Assembly (NCBI RefSeq): GCF_027943255.1
Contig: NC_072894.1
Span: 128,207,601 to 128,271,600 of the forward strand
Direction of reading: 5' to 3'
Length of the DNA: 64,000 nucleotides
Source: Anastrepha obliqua
Lineage: Eukaryota > Arthropoda > Insecta > Diptera > Tephritidae
Part shown: positions 12,300 to 22,587 of the stretch, in pieces
Position numbering within the stretch: the first letter of the stretch is position 1
Layout of the letters: each line of letters starts with the position of its first letter
The notes under the pieces: generated by a model
Database searches by the model: none
What the model was told of the DNA's origin: nothing
Seen by the model: only the letters and a program-made list of their open reading frames with translations
Program-made: the position numbers and the translations under genes

Positions 12300-13845
12300 T
12301 ATATTAATGCGTAAATTTTATGATTTTGTCGACATGTCTGATTACATGCGAGTGCACTGCCCGCATAGCTGGGCTTTCTGCTGGGTATTTGATGAGTCAA
12401 TACATACATAGCCATGTACATAGTGTTTATACTTTTGTCAATATAAGGCATATTTCGATTAATGAATTTAATGGCGTACGATTAATTTTAAATGACTAAT
12501 TTTTAATTAAACATTGGGAGGCACACCGAACTAGATATTATTCTGTAGGCATACAAATATATCTACATATTATACAAATACATGTATGTATGTGTACGTA
12601 TTTATAATAGCTCTGATAATTGGGGCTTATGAACATCCAAAAAAGCTAAAACTCCCTATTATGCTTATACGAGGCTGGTTTGATAAGCCTTTGAATATTA
12701 GAAGAGATGACATTGCCGTTTCAAATAAACATGGTTTCGTCATAACTCGTGTGAAACCAAGGAGCAGCCAAGAAAATTGGCCTCTCGTGGGCAATCGAAG
12801 CCGAAGACGGCCAAGCTGGATCGGTGGGCTAATAAAATTGTAGCGAAAATTTTTCGAAGAGTTCAGGCTGATCACCAACGCATTTTAAGCAAATCAGTTT
12901 AATCTTTTCGACGCCAAAGTGAAACAAAGCAGACACAAATGACAAGGAAACTAAGTATGATATTCAGTAGCAATGGTAAAATTGCATGAATTACTCCCAC
13001 CTGGTCTCTCGGGGAACAAATAGCCAAAGAAGCATCCCTCACAGTTGTAAAGAACCGCAGAAAAAGGAAACGATTTTCCATTCCCCCTTTGAATACCCTG
13101 CCCTATGGAACGAGAGAATGCCAACCCTGGGCAAACCACTGTTCGAGAGTCTCGATCAAATTGCTGGCTTACACGGCAACAATCTAATAAGATTCTTAAA
13201 CTGCACATACTGGATATAGTTGGTAGCGAGAATGTGGCAGCATAATGGTGCGGAGCCACTACTTGAACCCAAACAACCAACAGCATGTCGCTGCTAATGA
13301 AGAGGTTATCGTTGCCAGAAATGCCTATTTTGAGAACCTTTAGAGGCCGCTTCATTGGGGGGTTTCAAAAACGGTGAATGAAGTGTGTGAAACTGGAAGG
13401 AGGCTATGCAACAAAATGAAACACTCGGCAGATAGAGATTAAGAACATCTCTTCTTCTTGAACCTCATTTGAATATGACTATGGTTAATAAAATTTGAAG
13501 AGTAGCCAACATTTGATTAACAGTTTACTCATAAAACTTAAAAACAAAGTGTAAATGATAGGCTCGCACAATTCTAACATAAAGCAGATAAGAGATAGTA
13601 CAAAAGCACCTGCAATGGCCTAAAATTGGAGCAAGCAAACCATTGAAGGCTAACTCTACTCTCTGCATGGAAAAAGCTTAATGAAAAAAAAAGCTGTATT
13701 CTTGCATACTTACATATGCGTGCATGTAATTGTGACAAACACACCCATACATACATACATTTGATAAATACTTGAAAATATCGTTACACACAAATATTCA
13801 TACCGACAGTATAACAGCACCTGTTACACTAGAATGTGATACCGT
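12300..13845. other. no recognisable gene; possibly decayed transposon
   Basis: Several 60-130 codon frames occur on both strands between 12586 and 13355, but none shows domain-like conservation I can name. The higher GC at about 12700-13380 than in the flanks suggests decayed mobile DNA. Terminal repeats were not found. Confidence 0.3.
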
Positions 13846-13846
13846 T

Positions 13847-13857
13847 TTATCTTATCA
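13847..13857 (+). promoter_or_regulatory. tandem GATA site upstream of Snakeskin-like gene 1
   Basis: TTATCTTATCA contains two overlapping GATA-factor sites (GATAAGATAA on the other strand). It lies 79 bp upstream of the initiator-like motif. The same decamer TTATCTTATC occurs upstream of both other paralogues (19162 and 22338). Conservation of position makes a regulatory role plausible, perhaps for gut GATA factors. Confidence 0.6.
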
Positions 13858-13925
13858 GTGCGATTGCAACAGCTCATTCTTTTCCTGTTGCTTGCTTCGT
13901 AAATTTCCCCAATCGTTTTTCAATT

Positions 13926-13941
13926 TCAGTTAACGAACGAC
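13926..13941 (+). promoter_or_regulatory. initiator-like core promoter motif, gene 1
   Basis: TCAGTTAACGAACGAC begins with the arthropod initiator TCAGTT. The near-identical TTAGTTAACGA core recurs at 19274 and 22438, upstream of the other two paralogues. It lies about 195 bp before the ATG. This is inferred as a transcription start region and is not proven by the sequence alone. Confidence 0.55.
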
Positions 13942-14122
13942 TACATAACATAACGAGCCTAAACGAACAAGCGGATTGTATTTGTTGATTTGATCGCAAA
14001 GCAGCACAAAATATCTTAGAGCATAATCGATCACATTGTTGTTGTGGCAGAGGATTTCAAAATAGTTGCCAGCATTTAAATATCTTTACTTGGTTTAAGA
14101 AATAATAAGTGAAGTGCCGAAA

Positions 14123-16384
14123 ATGGAGTGGTCTTTAATTTGGATAGCTTCAATTGTCATAAAAGCTTTGAAATTGGTAGGTTTTTTCGCACTGTACCGT
14201 AAATTGTGAATAAAATGTGAAACGTTACACATTTTACGAGTTTGTGAAAAGGTTGTGTAAAAAATCATCTAACAAATTATTGCAGTATTTTTCATAATCC
14301 AGTATTATGGGAAAGTTTTTTTAAACTAAAGTAAAGTACCAGGTCTAGTTTTTGCTACTAATTAGGCCAGCAATGGTGAAGGAAAATGTGTGTGGTTAAA
14401 ATCAACGCGTAACTTATCATTATTTGCGCCATCGGTATTACTCATAGACAAACACCATTACGAAAGGTATTTTAGAATGGCATGCGTAATTTTAGTGGTC
14501 ACATACTCGTATGAGTGCTGATATATACATATGCCAGCTGATGACATCATTGGCCTTAACAACCGCGCTGTTAGTTCTGCATTCTCCAAACTGGATAAAG
14601 AGGCAAAGCGAATGGGTCAGGTGGTGAACGAGGACAAAACGAAGTACCTCCTGTCTTCAAACAAACAGTCGGCGCACTCGCGTATCGGAACCTACGTCAC
14701 TGCAGACAGTTATAATTTCGCGGTTGTAAAAGACTTCGTCTATTTAGGAACCAGCATTAACACCGATAAAAATGTCAGCCTTGAAATCCAACATAGAATC
14801 TCTCTTGCCAACAAGTGCTACTTTGGACTAAGTAGGCAACTGAGCAGTAAAGTCCTCTCTCGACGAACAAAACTAACACTCTACAAGACTCTCATCATGC
14901 CCGTCCTAACGTATGGCGCAGAAGCTTGGACGATGGCAACATCCGATGAAACGATGCTTGGAGTGTTCGAGAGAAAGATTCTGCGTAAGATTTTTGGACC
15001 TTTGCACGTTGGCAACGGCGAATATCGCAGACGATGGAACGATGAGCTGTATGAGCTTTACGACGACATAGACATAGCGCAGCGAATAAAGATCCAACGG
15101 CTACGTTGGCTGGGTCATGTCGTTCGAATGGATACAAACGCTCCGGCTTTGAAAGTATTCGGTGCGGTACCAGCTGGTGGTAGTAGAGGTAGAGGGCGGC
15201 CTCCTCTGCGTTGGAAAGATCAGGTGAAGGACTTGGCTTCACTTGGTGTGTCCAACTGGCGCCGGTTAGCACGAGAAAGAAACGACTGACGCGCTTTGTT
15301 AAACTCGGCCAAAATCGCGTAAGCGGTTATAGCGCCAATTAAGAAGAAGAAGATGATGTAGCATTTAAGGTGTGGTGCATAAATACTTAAGGTTTGCCGT
15401 CAGTATCCAAGATGCCTGGATAATTGGCCCGTACATCCTTTTAGATATTTAGCCGAGCTCCTTCTCCTATTTGTGGCGTGGCGTCTTGATGTTTACAATT
15501 TTATGTCACCTCCCCAGGGAAAATGGTTTTTTGAAATACACTCAGACGTTTGCCATGACCTGTCGAGGAGCGACCGCTATTAGAAAATCTTTTTTTTTTA
15601 TCATTTTGGTGTTTCAAGCAAGCAATGGGTTTCTAAAACTTGAATCGACACTATAACGTTTGATTTGATTTGGAATTTTCGTTTATTATTATTATTATCA
15701 TTGATATGTTCAAATTATATAAACCTATTCTTATTGAGCAACTCAGTCTAGTCACAAAACATTTCCAACTACTTTCGTTTGACTTCGGTGTATCGAATTT
15801 TGCTGATGATCTGTGACTCTAATCATCTCCTCAATTACAGATTCTGAATTTGGCTATCCTCATAATTTATCGAGTCGGTGCTGGTGGCTACTTTCTTGGA
15901 GTTGGCGGCACATGGAACCTTTGGGAGGAGAAAAGTGCCGGTTGTGAAATATTCGCTTCTGGTGTTTTCATTGGCTTCATTGTGTACACCGGCGTGCATA
16001 CCATTGCCTACTTCTTTGGTCCCAACAAATACAAACAGTACGAATTGCAAATTATCAAAATATCAAGGCAAATTGAGAAATAACTTTTATTAACCTTCAT
16101 TTTGCAGCGAACTCACCGACACAATGATGAACGTTGTTGGCACCTTCTTGTGGGTTCTAGTCGGTGGTATTGCGCTTCACTATTGGGTAGGCTACATGGA
16201 CACGAGGGACTACTCATATTTGGGAGTACAGCATGTGCCAGTGACCGCGAGCAGTGACAAGTTGATTGGCATTATTATGGGCTCACTGTGTATTCTCGAG
16301 GGAGCTTTGTATTTGGTAGATACGGTAATGAGTTGCCTGCATTATTCGAAGGGTGATACCGAGTATACTGGAGTGGCGCGCTAG
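14123..16384 (+). CDS. Snakeskin-like four-pass membrane protein 1
   Basis: Exons are 14123-14176, 15841-16037 and 16108-16384, giving 175 aa. Introns have GT..AG borders in phases 0 and 2. The ATG sits in a good context (GAAAATGG). Exon 1 encodes a short N-terminus ending IKALKL. Four hydrophobic segments follow: one spanning the exon 1/2 junction, then around residues 55-77, 90-112 and 132-155. The loop signatures GVGGTWNL and HYWVGYM match Drosophila Snakeskin, a smooth septate junction protein of the gut and Malpighian epithelium. It is less like Ssk than gene 3, with a Trp in the WEEKS loop and an insertion in the second large loop, so I call it a paralogue. Intron 1 (1664 nt) is swollen by a LINE and a SINE. 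It likely acts in apicolateral junctions or a related membrane complex (inference). Confidence 0.88.
14525..15357 (+). mobile_element. 5'-truncated LINE inside intron 1 of gene 1
   Basis: The LINE lies on the same strand as the host gene. Coding similarity starts exactly at the reverse transcriptase active site (PADDIIG, equivalent to a YADD box) and runs to the C-terminus. It ends after a conserved terminal sequence in an (AAG)n tail. A second, shorter copy of the same family is at 29765-30225. The style of the C-terminal half (YGAEAWT, RLRWLGHVVRM, RPPLRWKDQV) is that of RTE/R4-like LINEs; the clade is inference. Confidence 0.8.
14531..15333 (+). pseudogene. LINE reverse transcriptase C-terminal half
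   Basis: The frame runs 252 codons from PADDIIGL through VVKDFVYLGTSINTD, LTYGAEAWTMA, FERKILRKIFG, LRWLGHVVRMD and GRGRPPLRWKDQ. A TGA at 15287-15289 replaces an Arg codon. The reading otherwise continues RALLNSAKIA to the family's usual stop. The endonuclease and the first RT motifs are absent, so it cannot act. Confidence 0.85.
15420..15620 (-). mobile_element. SINE body, inverted copy in intron 1 of gene 1
   Basis: The reverse complement matches the body of the SINE at 25172-25482. Shared blocks include CACCAAAATGAT, CGGTCGC, CATCAAGACGC, CACAAATAGGAGAAGGAGCT and the GTACG..CCAATTAT end. The tRNA-like head is missing, so it is a 5'-truncated copy. Confidence 0.75.
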
Positions 16385-16485
16385 AGCAATAAGCTATATC
16401 GCAAGTGCTTATGAGTGCGAGCTTATACACATAATCACATTACATATATATACACACAAAAACGCGGTCTCGGCTACTTTTATAC

Positions 16486-16491
16486 AATAAA
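16486..16491 (+). other. polyadenylation signal AATAAA, gene 1
   Basis: A canonical AATAAA lies about 100 bp after the stop codon of gene 1, a normal distance for a fly 3' UTR. Confidence 0.5.
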
Positions 16492-16975
16492 AATGACAAA
16501 CACAAACACAAATGCCATTACAGCTTGGAATACCTTTTAACTACACTAGCATTTACGCACACATCTTCGAATAGGAATACTGATTTATCAAAAATATTTG
16601 TATATTACTACATATAAAATATAAAATAAAATATATGTATGTGCACGCATATTTATTTTTCATTAATGTTAAACATTTCCTTAGCATACAAAAATTGTAT
16701 CAAGTCAAATTAATAACAAATTTGTATTTTGTAAAATAGATCAATTGAAATTATCAGCTGTAATCACACCTCTGGTTTTTAGTATTCCTCAACATATACA
16801 TCTCTTTTTAGTTTCACCAAATGTTTCCAATATTGTTTTAATAAAAATCATAAATGCAGAAAGTAAATAATGTTTTTCGTATTCCTGCTAATGTTCTCAG
16901 GAAAGTCTCAATAAAAATAAATTGGCACATATCCCTTTTTCGTGGATTTTTGGGGCTAAAATAGTTGCTACCATG

Positions 16976-17332
16976 GCGGAAAAAAACAGAAGGTGTGGCC
17001 AATGCTATAGGAGACCGTTAATCGGCATCCTCTCATGACATCGATTTGCTTGCGAAAAAGCTTAGATTGTGTTGGTGATATACCAAAAAATCAACCAATT
17101 ACAACACTTCGTTGCCATCTGAACAAAGACTGATTGGTTGAGTGCGTGAATACATGTGGAGTGATGGTGCAGAATTCAGCTAGCAAATCCCCAAGTGACG
17201 TGGCAGCGAAATTTCCCCTCACAATTTTTTTTTCACCATAGCTAAATAACTTGGCTGCCGAGTACGCGGTAAGATGGCAGCCGATGTACACTATAGCTGA
17301 AGGCCACACCTGGTAATCTATCATCCCTGAGT
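16976..17332. mobile_element. MITE, copy 1 of a three-copy family
   Basis: The ends are inverted copies sharing AAGGTGTGGCCAA (left) and AAGGCCACACCTGGTAATCT (right). The interior shares long blocks with 18091-18405, such as GATATAC..AAAAAATCAA, CCGACTGATTGG-like and CCCCTCACAATTTT. No coding capacity. Confidence 0.65.
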
Positions 17333-17349
17333 TGCTATTATGCCTCATT

Positions 17350-18085
17350 TTTTATATAACCTCAAATCTTAGACAGCCATATAAAATAAGGTTAAACAAA
17401 ATTATCAAAATGTGATATAAGAGGACACCGCGATATCTGGGTGGAAGAGTTGATTCAAACGATTACAGACTTTCTAGCTCATGCAAGTACTAAGAGCAGC
17501 TCAGCTCGAAGGAGGGTATAATATTTGAACAGTAATACCTAATGCATTCACTGGTTTTATCTCCTTCCAATGCACTCTGTTTATCACGCAAAAAATAAAC
17601 AGATCGGAAGCCAGAAAATATCCAATGATATTTATATGCACAGTGAACTGTCTACAAAAAATATACAGCAATTTAACAGATGCTCAAATGTAAGAAGATT
17701 CCGTTGCCCGCCATGGCGTAATATATTGATTATACATGTCGCCTTACAATTGATGGATTTGCATGCAGTTACTAACACATTCTATTTTATTTTTTACCAT
17801 TTTAATTGAAATGTACACTTCGCCAACAGCATCGGCAGTGAGAAATCTCACTTCAGTCACAAACGATTTTATAGTTCGTGACTAAATACTTTCTTATACT
17901 AGCATGCCTGCATTGATATAGAGAAACTACTACTGGTTCACAACTAGTGACATTTCGAAAATTGCGAAACAGTCCGTGAGTGTTTTCGCCTGCTGCCAAC
18001 GGAGTTTCAATACGCATTCATAGACCAAATCGGGCTCGAGTGTGTGTTAAGTTGTTGCGTACTTGTTGAAAACTCAAAATGCATG
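17350..18085. other. gene-free spacer
   Basis: No supported gene or repeat. Confidence 0.35.
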
Positions 18086-18090
18086 CAACT

Positions 18091-18405
18091 CTTGATGAAA
18101 AAATTTAGAAGGTGTAGCTAATAACAGACCGTTATCTGGCTCTCGGCAAATTTGACAGAATCAGCTGATATTCTGACGTAACTGAGGTCATTAAGATTGT
18201 ATTAGTGATATACGCAAAAAATCAACACAATGACACTTCATTGCCAACTGAACACCGACTGATTGGGTGAGTGTGTGAATATGTGTGAAGTGATCGTGAA
18301 GAATTCGGCTGCCGTATCCCCTGTGGCGTGGCAGCCAAAGTTCCCCTCACAATTTTCTTTTTCACCACAGTTATTGACCAAGCCTTGTAAATCTACCATC
18401 CTTGC
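18091..18405. mobile_element. MITE, copy 2 of the same family
   Basis: The left end (TTTAGAAGGTGTAGCTAATAAC) is inverted at the right end (GTTATTGACCAAGCCTTGTAAA), imperfectly. The interior is about 80 percent alike by eye to 16976-17332. Confidence 0.65.
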
Positions 18406-18409
18406 GTGT

Positions 18410-19160
18410 AACTAAACTTGAACGATGTATCTGGATGAGGTTTTTTGTTGTTGCTAAAACTTTATAATTCTTATTGCCGTGCAACTAGTCAATTTTCGCA
18501 CTGGGAATAAGCCCGCGTTCTCTTGTGTACACATACATATGTGTGTATGATGATGGCAGTCAGTTGGTCGCTCGCCTCGCTGTAGAAATTATTACAGTTC
18601 AGTTCAGTTGGCGGGGCAATTCTCAGTTGAACTACAGTAACTCGCGTTCCACTGATGTTTGCTGTTATTTTTCCCGCAATTCGCATTATAATTTTTTAAC
18701 TTCACAACTTTGCTATTGAATTTTTTAATTTATATGCGTGTGACAAAACTATTCGATTAATTTGTGGCGAATTTTTCTTATTGAACTTTATTGGCCTTAA
18801 AAACGGAAAAGTGTGTACACAACAGCAACAAATAAATGCGCACAAGCATATAAGGGCGCTTATGATCTACTTATAAATTCGTATTCCTATAATACTGTAG
18901 TTAAATACGCATACACACGTACATCCATACATACATATGTACTTCTAACAAAACATTACGTCACTATCAATGAGAATTAACTGTGTAAATGAAGCTAAAT
19001 ATTTCCTAAGCGAAAAGTAAATAAATGCTCGCATATTTATTTCAAGCATAAACAAACATATACGCACATACATATATATGTACATATGTATACGCACATA
19101 CAATTTAAGCAATTTTCAGTTTTCGATATTATTGCTACAGTCACCTGCCTTTTATTTCTC
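18410..19160. other. gene-free sequence upstream of Snakeskin-like gene 2
   Basis: It contains several TCAGTT initiator-like strings at about 18560-18630 in a GC-richer patch, which might be an alternative upstream promoter. No coding sequence recognised. Confidence 0.3.
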
Positions 19161-19161
19161 C

Positions 19162-19172
19162 TTATCTTATCG
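19162..19172 (+). promoter_or_regulatory. tandem GATA site upstream of Snakeskin-like gene 2
   Basis: TTATCTTATCG shares the TTATCTTATC decamer with the upstream regions of genes 1 and 3. It lies 112 bp before the shared initiator-like motif. Confidence 0.6.
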
Positions 19173-19273
19173 AAGCGAACAACTACAAACGAATCACTTA
19201 CGAAGCCATTCTATGTTGTCATTCGTATAGTTAGTTGGACATTTTCCGACGACGCTTACGATTGTATTCGCCT

Positions 19274-19289
19274 TTAGTTAACGATTAAC
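19274..19289 (+). promoter_or_regulatory. initiator-like core promoter motif, gene 2
   Basis: TTAGTTAACGATTAAC matches the first eleven bases of the motif before gene 3 and, apart from one base, before gene 1. It is about 96 bp before the ATG. Confidence 0.55.
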
Positions 19290-19371
19290 CAGAAACAAAC
19301 CGATCGTGAAAAAATCTCTGCGCACGTATTTTACAGCTATAACGACGAAACCATATACAACATTTAAGAAA

Positions 19372-20463
19372 ATGGATAGTCGAAAAATGGTTTCCTACGA
19401 AATAATGGCATCGATATGCCTTAAGATCCTGAAACTGGTAAGCAAGAATGTGCATGTGTACGTATGTATTTGATCTAAACGTTTGCGAAGCGTTTGTCTA
19501 TGTGTGCAATACATACATGCATATACATATATAAATAATATGGGCATCCAGTAGCAGTTAGTTTATTCGTCATTCGTCAATTCGTGGTACTAAAAACAAA
19601 GCTTTCATCAACTGGTAGCTTAATGTTTTTCGAAAATCCGAATTATTTACTGCATATTTTGTATATTATCGAATTGTGTCTTTTTTAGCAAACACAGCCT
19701 TGCAATATTTTAATAAATAAATTATTAGGCACGCAATACTTATATTCGTTTACAATTAAAAAAAGTGGTTTTGCACTAAACTTACAGAAAATTGACTATT
19801 AAAAAACTATTTCAAAGATCGAAGCTGAAAAACCACGTTTGGATTAATTGAGCTCTAAGTTATATTTTTAAATTCACTATAATTTTAGATACATTTATGT
19901 ACATACATATAAATAACATCCAGCCACTTGAATACATACAATTTCAGCTCAATAACTTGGGCGTACTGGTCCTATATCGTACCGGCAATGGAGGTGATTT
20001 TTTGGGCATCGGTGGCAACTGGAATCTACAAGAAAAGCATAACCCTGCGCTGGAAATGCTTGCGTCTGGCGTATTCGTAGGATTTATAATATACACGGCG
20101 GTGGTGATTATCGGATACTGTTTTGGAGGCACTAAAGACAAGCGGTTCGTATTAGCGACAAAATCAGACAAAAATCTCTGCTAATTACATCCTTTAAATA
20201 GGGACTTAACGGATATCCTTATGAACACAGTCGGAACCGCATTGTGGATTACGGTTGGAGTGGTGGCGATTCACTATTGGTTGGGTTACATGTCCGATGG
20301 GAGTTTCTCGTATGCCAGCTCTGAACGCAGTGTTGGCTTAGCAATGGGCGCTTTGTGTATTGTTCAAGGCGCCTTGTACTTGGTGGATACTATTTTGGGG
20401 TGCGTACTTTACTACAAGGGTCCCATGGAGTATGCCGTTATAAGTCATTATACTGTGGAATGA
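19372..20463 (+). CDS. Snakeskin-like four-pass membrane protein 2
   Basis: Exons are 19372-19437, 19948-20144 and 20202-20463, giving 174 aa, with introns of 510 and 57 nt in phases 0 and 2. Exon 2 is 197 nt, identical in length to the other two paralogues. The ATG (AAAATGGA) begins a slightly longer N-terminus, with an in-frame Met five codons later (KMVSYEIM) that aligns better with Ssk. Conserved loop motifs are GIGGNWNL and HYWLGYM. Four hydrophobic segments are predicted around residues 24-38, 60-84, 94-116 and 130-155. The extracellular loop lacks the EEK triplet of Ssk (QEKHN instead), and the C-terminus ends YTVE rather than the YTGV-type tail of genes 1 and 3. It is probably a membrane component of epithelial junctions; that function is inferred only by family. 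Confidence 0.88.
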
Positions 20464-20600
20464 AGGGGAGCGCTACTTTGAAATATTGGCTTTAATGCTA
20501 CTCCAATGCTGGACACACACACACATATGTAAATTCTGTAGAAATGTTATGCGTTGCAACTCCCTGTAGGGAACTTATTGCTTTTACTAGACCCATAAGT

Positions 20601-20606
20601 ATTAAA
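20601..20606 (+). other. possible polyadenylation signal ATTAAA, gene 2
   Basis: The common variant ATTAAA lies about 140 bp after the stop codon. No AATAAA is nearer. Confidence 0.3.
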
Positions 20607-20777
20607 CGTTTTATTTTATTAATTATCTATGCATATTGATTGGTATTTGCTATAGAAGTATGCGTGCAAAAACAGTGTAAACATGAATTTTACGAAATAT
20701 CTCGGTTGGTGAGTCCACAATAAATATGCATCCATGAAGCTGAAAACTACATACACATACATATCTCTTTTTCTTAA

Positions 20778-21520
20778 GGGGTAACACCACTGTACACGCG
20801 TAAAATAAACACGATTTTTAAAGAATTTTTTTGTATAGAAGGTAAGGGAAAACAATCACTCTGATTTGGGAAGTTATTACTTATATACTAAAATACAAAA
20901 CTACAAAGTTTGATCGAAAATTTTACAAAATGGCGGCATTGGAGACATTTTTCTAATGTGGTTTCTCTTGAAGGATCTCCGCGGCACGCAGCACAGAGGG
21001 TGCAAATTTTAATCTGGAACAAGGAAATTTATTTTTTCTTAATCTAGATAAGAAAAGAATTAATCTGGAGAAACACGTAGGGGATTTAAAAAATATTTAT
21101 TTTTGTGGAATTAGCAAGCATTTGAAGGAAAAAACTCTATTTTGGACTAAAAAAACGGCACTTAAATAATTATAACAATCGTTTAAATTAATCTATCGAA
21201 AATCCCCTACGCTCTTCTCTTAAGAAGGTTATTATACAGACGTAGGGAAAAACCTGATTAAAAATATTTAAAATTGTTTGAGTTATGCTGCGTGCCAATT
21301 TCAGAAAACGTGTTTTGAGAAAAACGCGTTTAAAGTTTGGAAATTTGGAGAAATCGTTAGGTAGCAGTCACTAACGCTTGGTTAAAAGCTTAAAATATTT
21401 ATGAAATAAACTTCGGTAGCGTATAAAACTTTTTGTTCTGTATTTTAAAAGGTTCAAAGAATTTTTTTAACTTATAAAAAAAAAATTAATTTTTTGAAAT
21501 TTCTACAGTGGTGTTACCCC
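20778..21520. mobile_element. TTAA-flanked MITE, 743 bp
   Basis: TTAA at 20774-20777 and 21521-21524 bounds inverted ends GGGGTAACACCACTGTA and TACAGTGGTGTTACCCC, perfect over 17 bp. There is no coding capacity. TTAA duplication is characteristic of piggyBac-type transposition. The interior ACGCGTTT/AAACGCG motifs are also found in the element at 49419-50126. Confidence 0.8.
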
Positions 21521-21524
21521 TTAA

Positions 21525-22335
21525 AGGAACGCACGCCATCTTTTTTTTTTTTTTTGTTTTTGCTTTATTAGGAAAACTGACAACCAAATAAAAGTACCAA
21601 GTGAGAAAAGGCTTCTCTAAATGATAGGTTTTCAGCATAAAGTAGGTCTCCTCTTCCCTCTTCTACCATTGCCAAATACACCGCGTCGAATGCATTTAAA
21701 GCTAGCACGATTGGGTCCCTCCGAATAATTCAGCTGTTGTTGCTGAGCCATACAACTCATCACGTTGGCATCTACACTCAAAGCTCTCAGTTATTCATGG
21801 AACCTTTCTCTCAAATAAGAGCTACGTAAACCTCTCGTCAATGCTTACTTCAGATACCTAAAGAAAATAAAAAAGTGCAATTCCGAGCAAAATCGAACAA
21901 CGCATTACGAATTCCATGAACAACAAAGTGATATGTTCAAGGCGATTATAGTTATTTCGTAAAAAAATGAACACAACCAAAGGCCTAAATCCATAAAAGC
22001 AATGACTAAAGATAAGATAACTTGAAATGGAACTATGTTTCGCTTTTTAACTCGAATGGGAAAGATATAAGCATACGAATGCGAAGTAAAGAACTCCTCG
22101 GCGACATTTAGTAATGTAAACTAAAGAAATAAAGAGCAACAGACTTGGCTAGCGGTGAGATGGTGGGATGAAATCATCAGCGCTCGAATTGTGAGCTCGT
22201 TTAACTGTGTAACAGAATGGAAAAAGCTTTTCATAGCAACTAAGTAAACAGTAAGTGTTTTCCCGAATACATGCAAGCTAAGTGCTATGTATTGCACAAG
22301 CACACACACAAATACACATTTCTTAATAGCGATAT
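21525..22335. other. gene-free sequence upstream of Ssk
   Basis: No supported gene. It begins with a T18-like homopolymer at about 21541 and otherwise is unremarkable. Confidence 0.35.
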
Positions 22336-22337
22336 TG

Positions 22338-22348
22338 TTATCTTATCA
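22338..22348 (+). promoter_or_regulatory. tandem GATA site upstream of Ssk
   Basis: TTATCTTATCA is identical over 11 bases to the site before gene 1. It is 100 bp before the shared initiator-like motif. Confidence 0.6.
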
Positions 22349-22437
22349 AGGCGCCTGAATAAGCAGCATGTGGAAGAGGTAGGTGTTTTATGTTCCAACT
22401 TTAGCCTTCGCTGTTGGGCGTGCGATCAATTTCGATT

Positions 22438-22453
22438 TTAGTTAACGAACGAC
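22438..22453 (+). promoter_or_regulatory. initiator-like core promoter motif, Ssk
   Basis: TTAGTTAACGAACGAC differs from the gene 1 motif at a single base. It lies about 150 bp before the ATG. Confidence 0.55.
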
Positions 22454-22587
22454 GATAAAACGAAACCGAACTGTCGCACGCGCTTTTGGTTAGAACCAAA
22501 ATACACAGAAAAGTACAAATATTCAGCAAATATTTTGTTTTGATTTCTATTCTGCTACAAGTAAAGGAGTAAAAGAAAAGCCCTAAG

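Noticed and set aside
12586..13355. several 77-134 codon frames on both strands
   Set aside because: Overlapping frames on opposite strands with no recognisable family; mariner-like resemblance near 12660 was too weak to claim.
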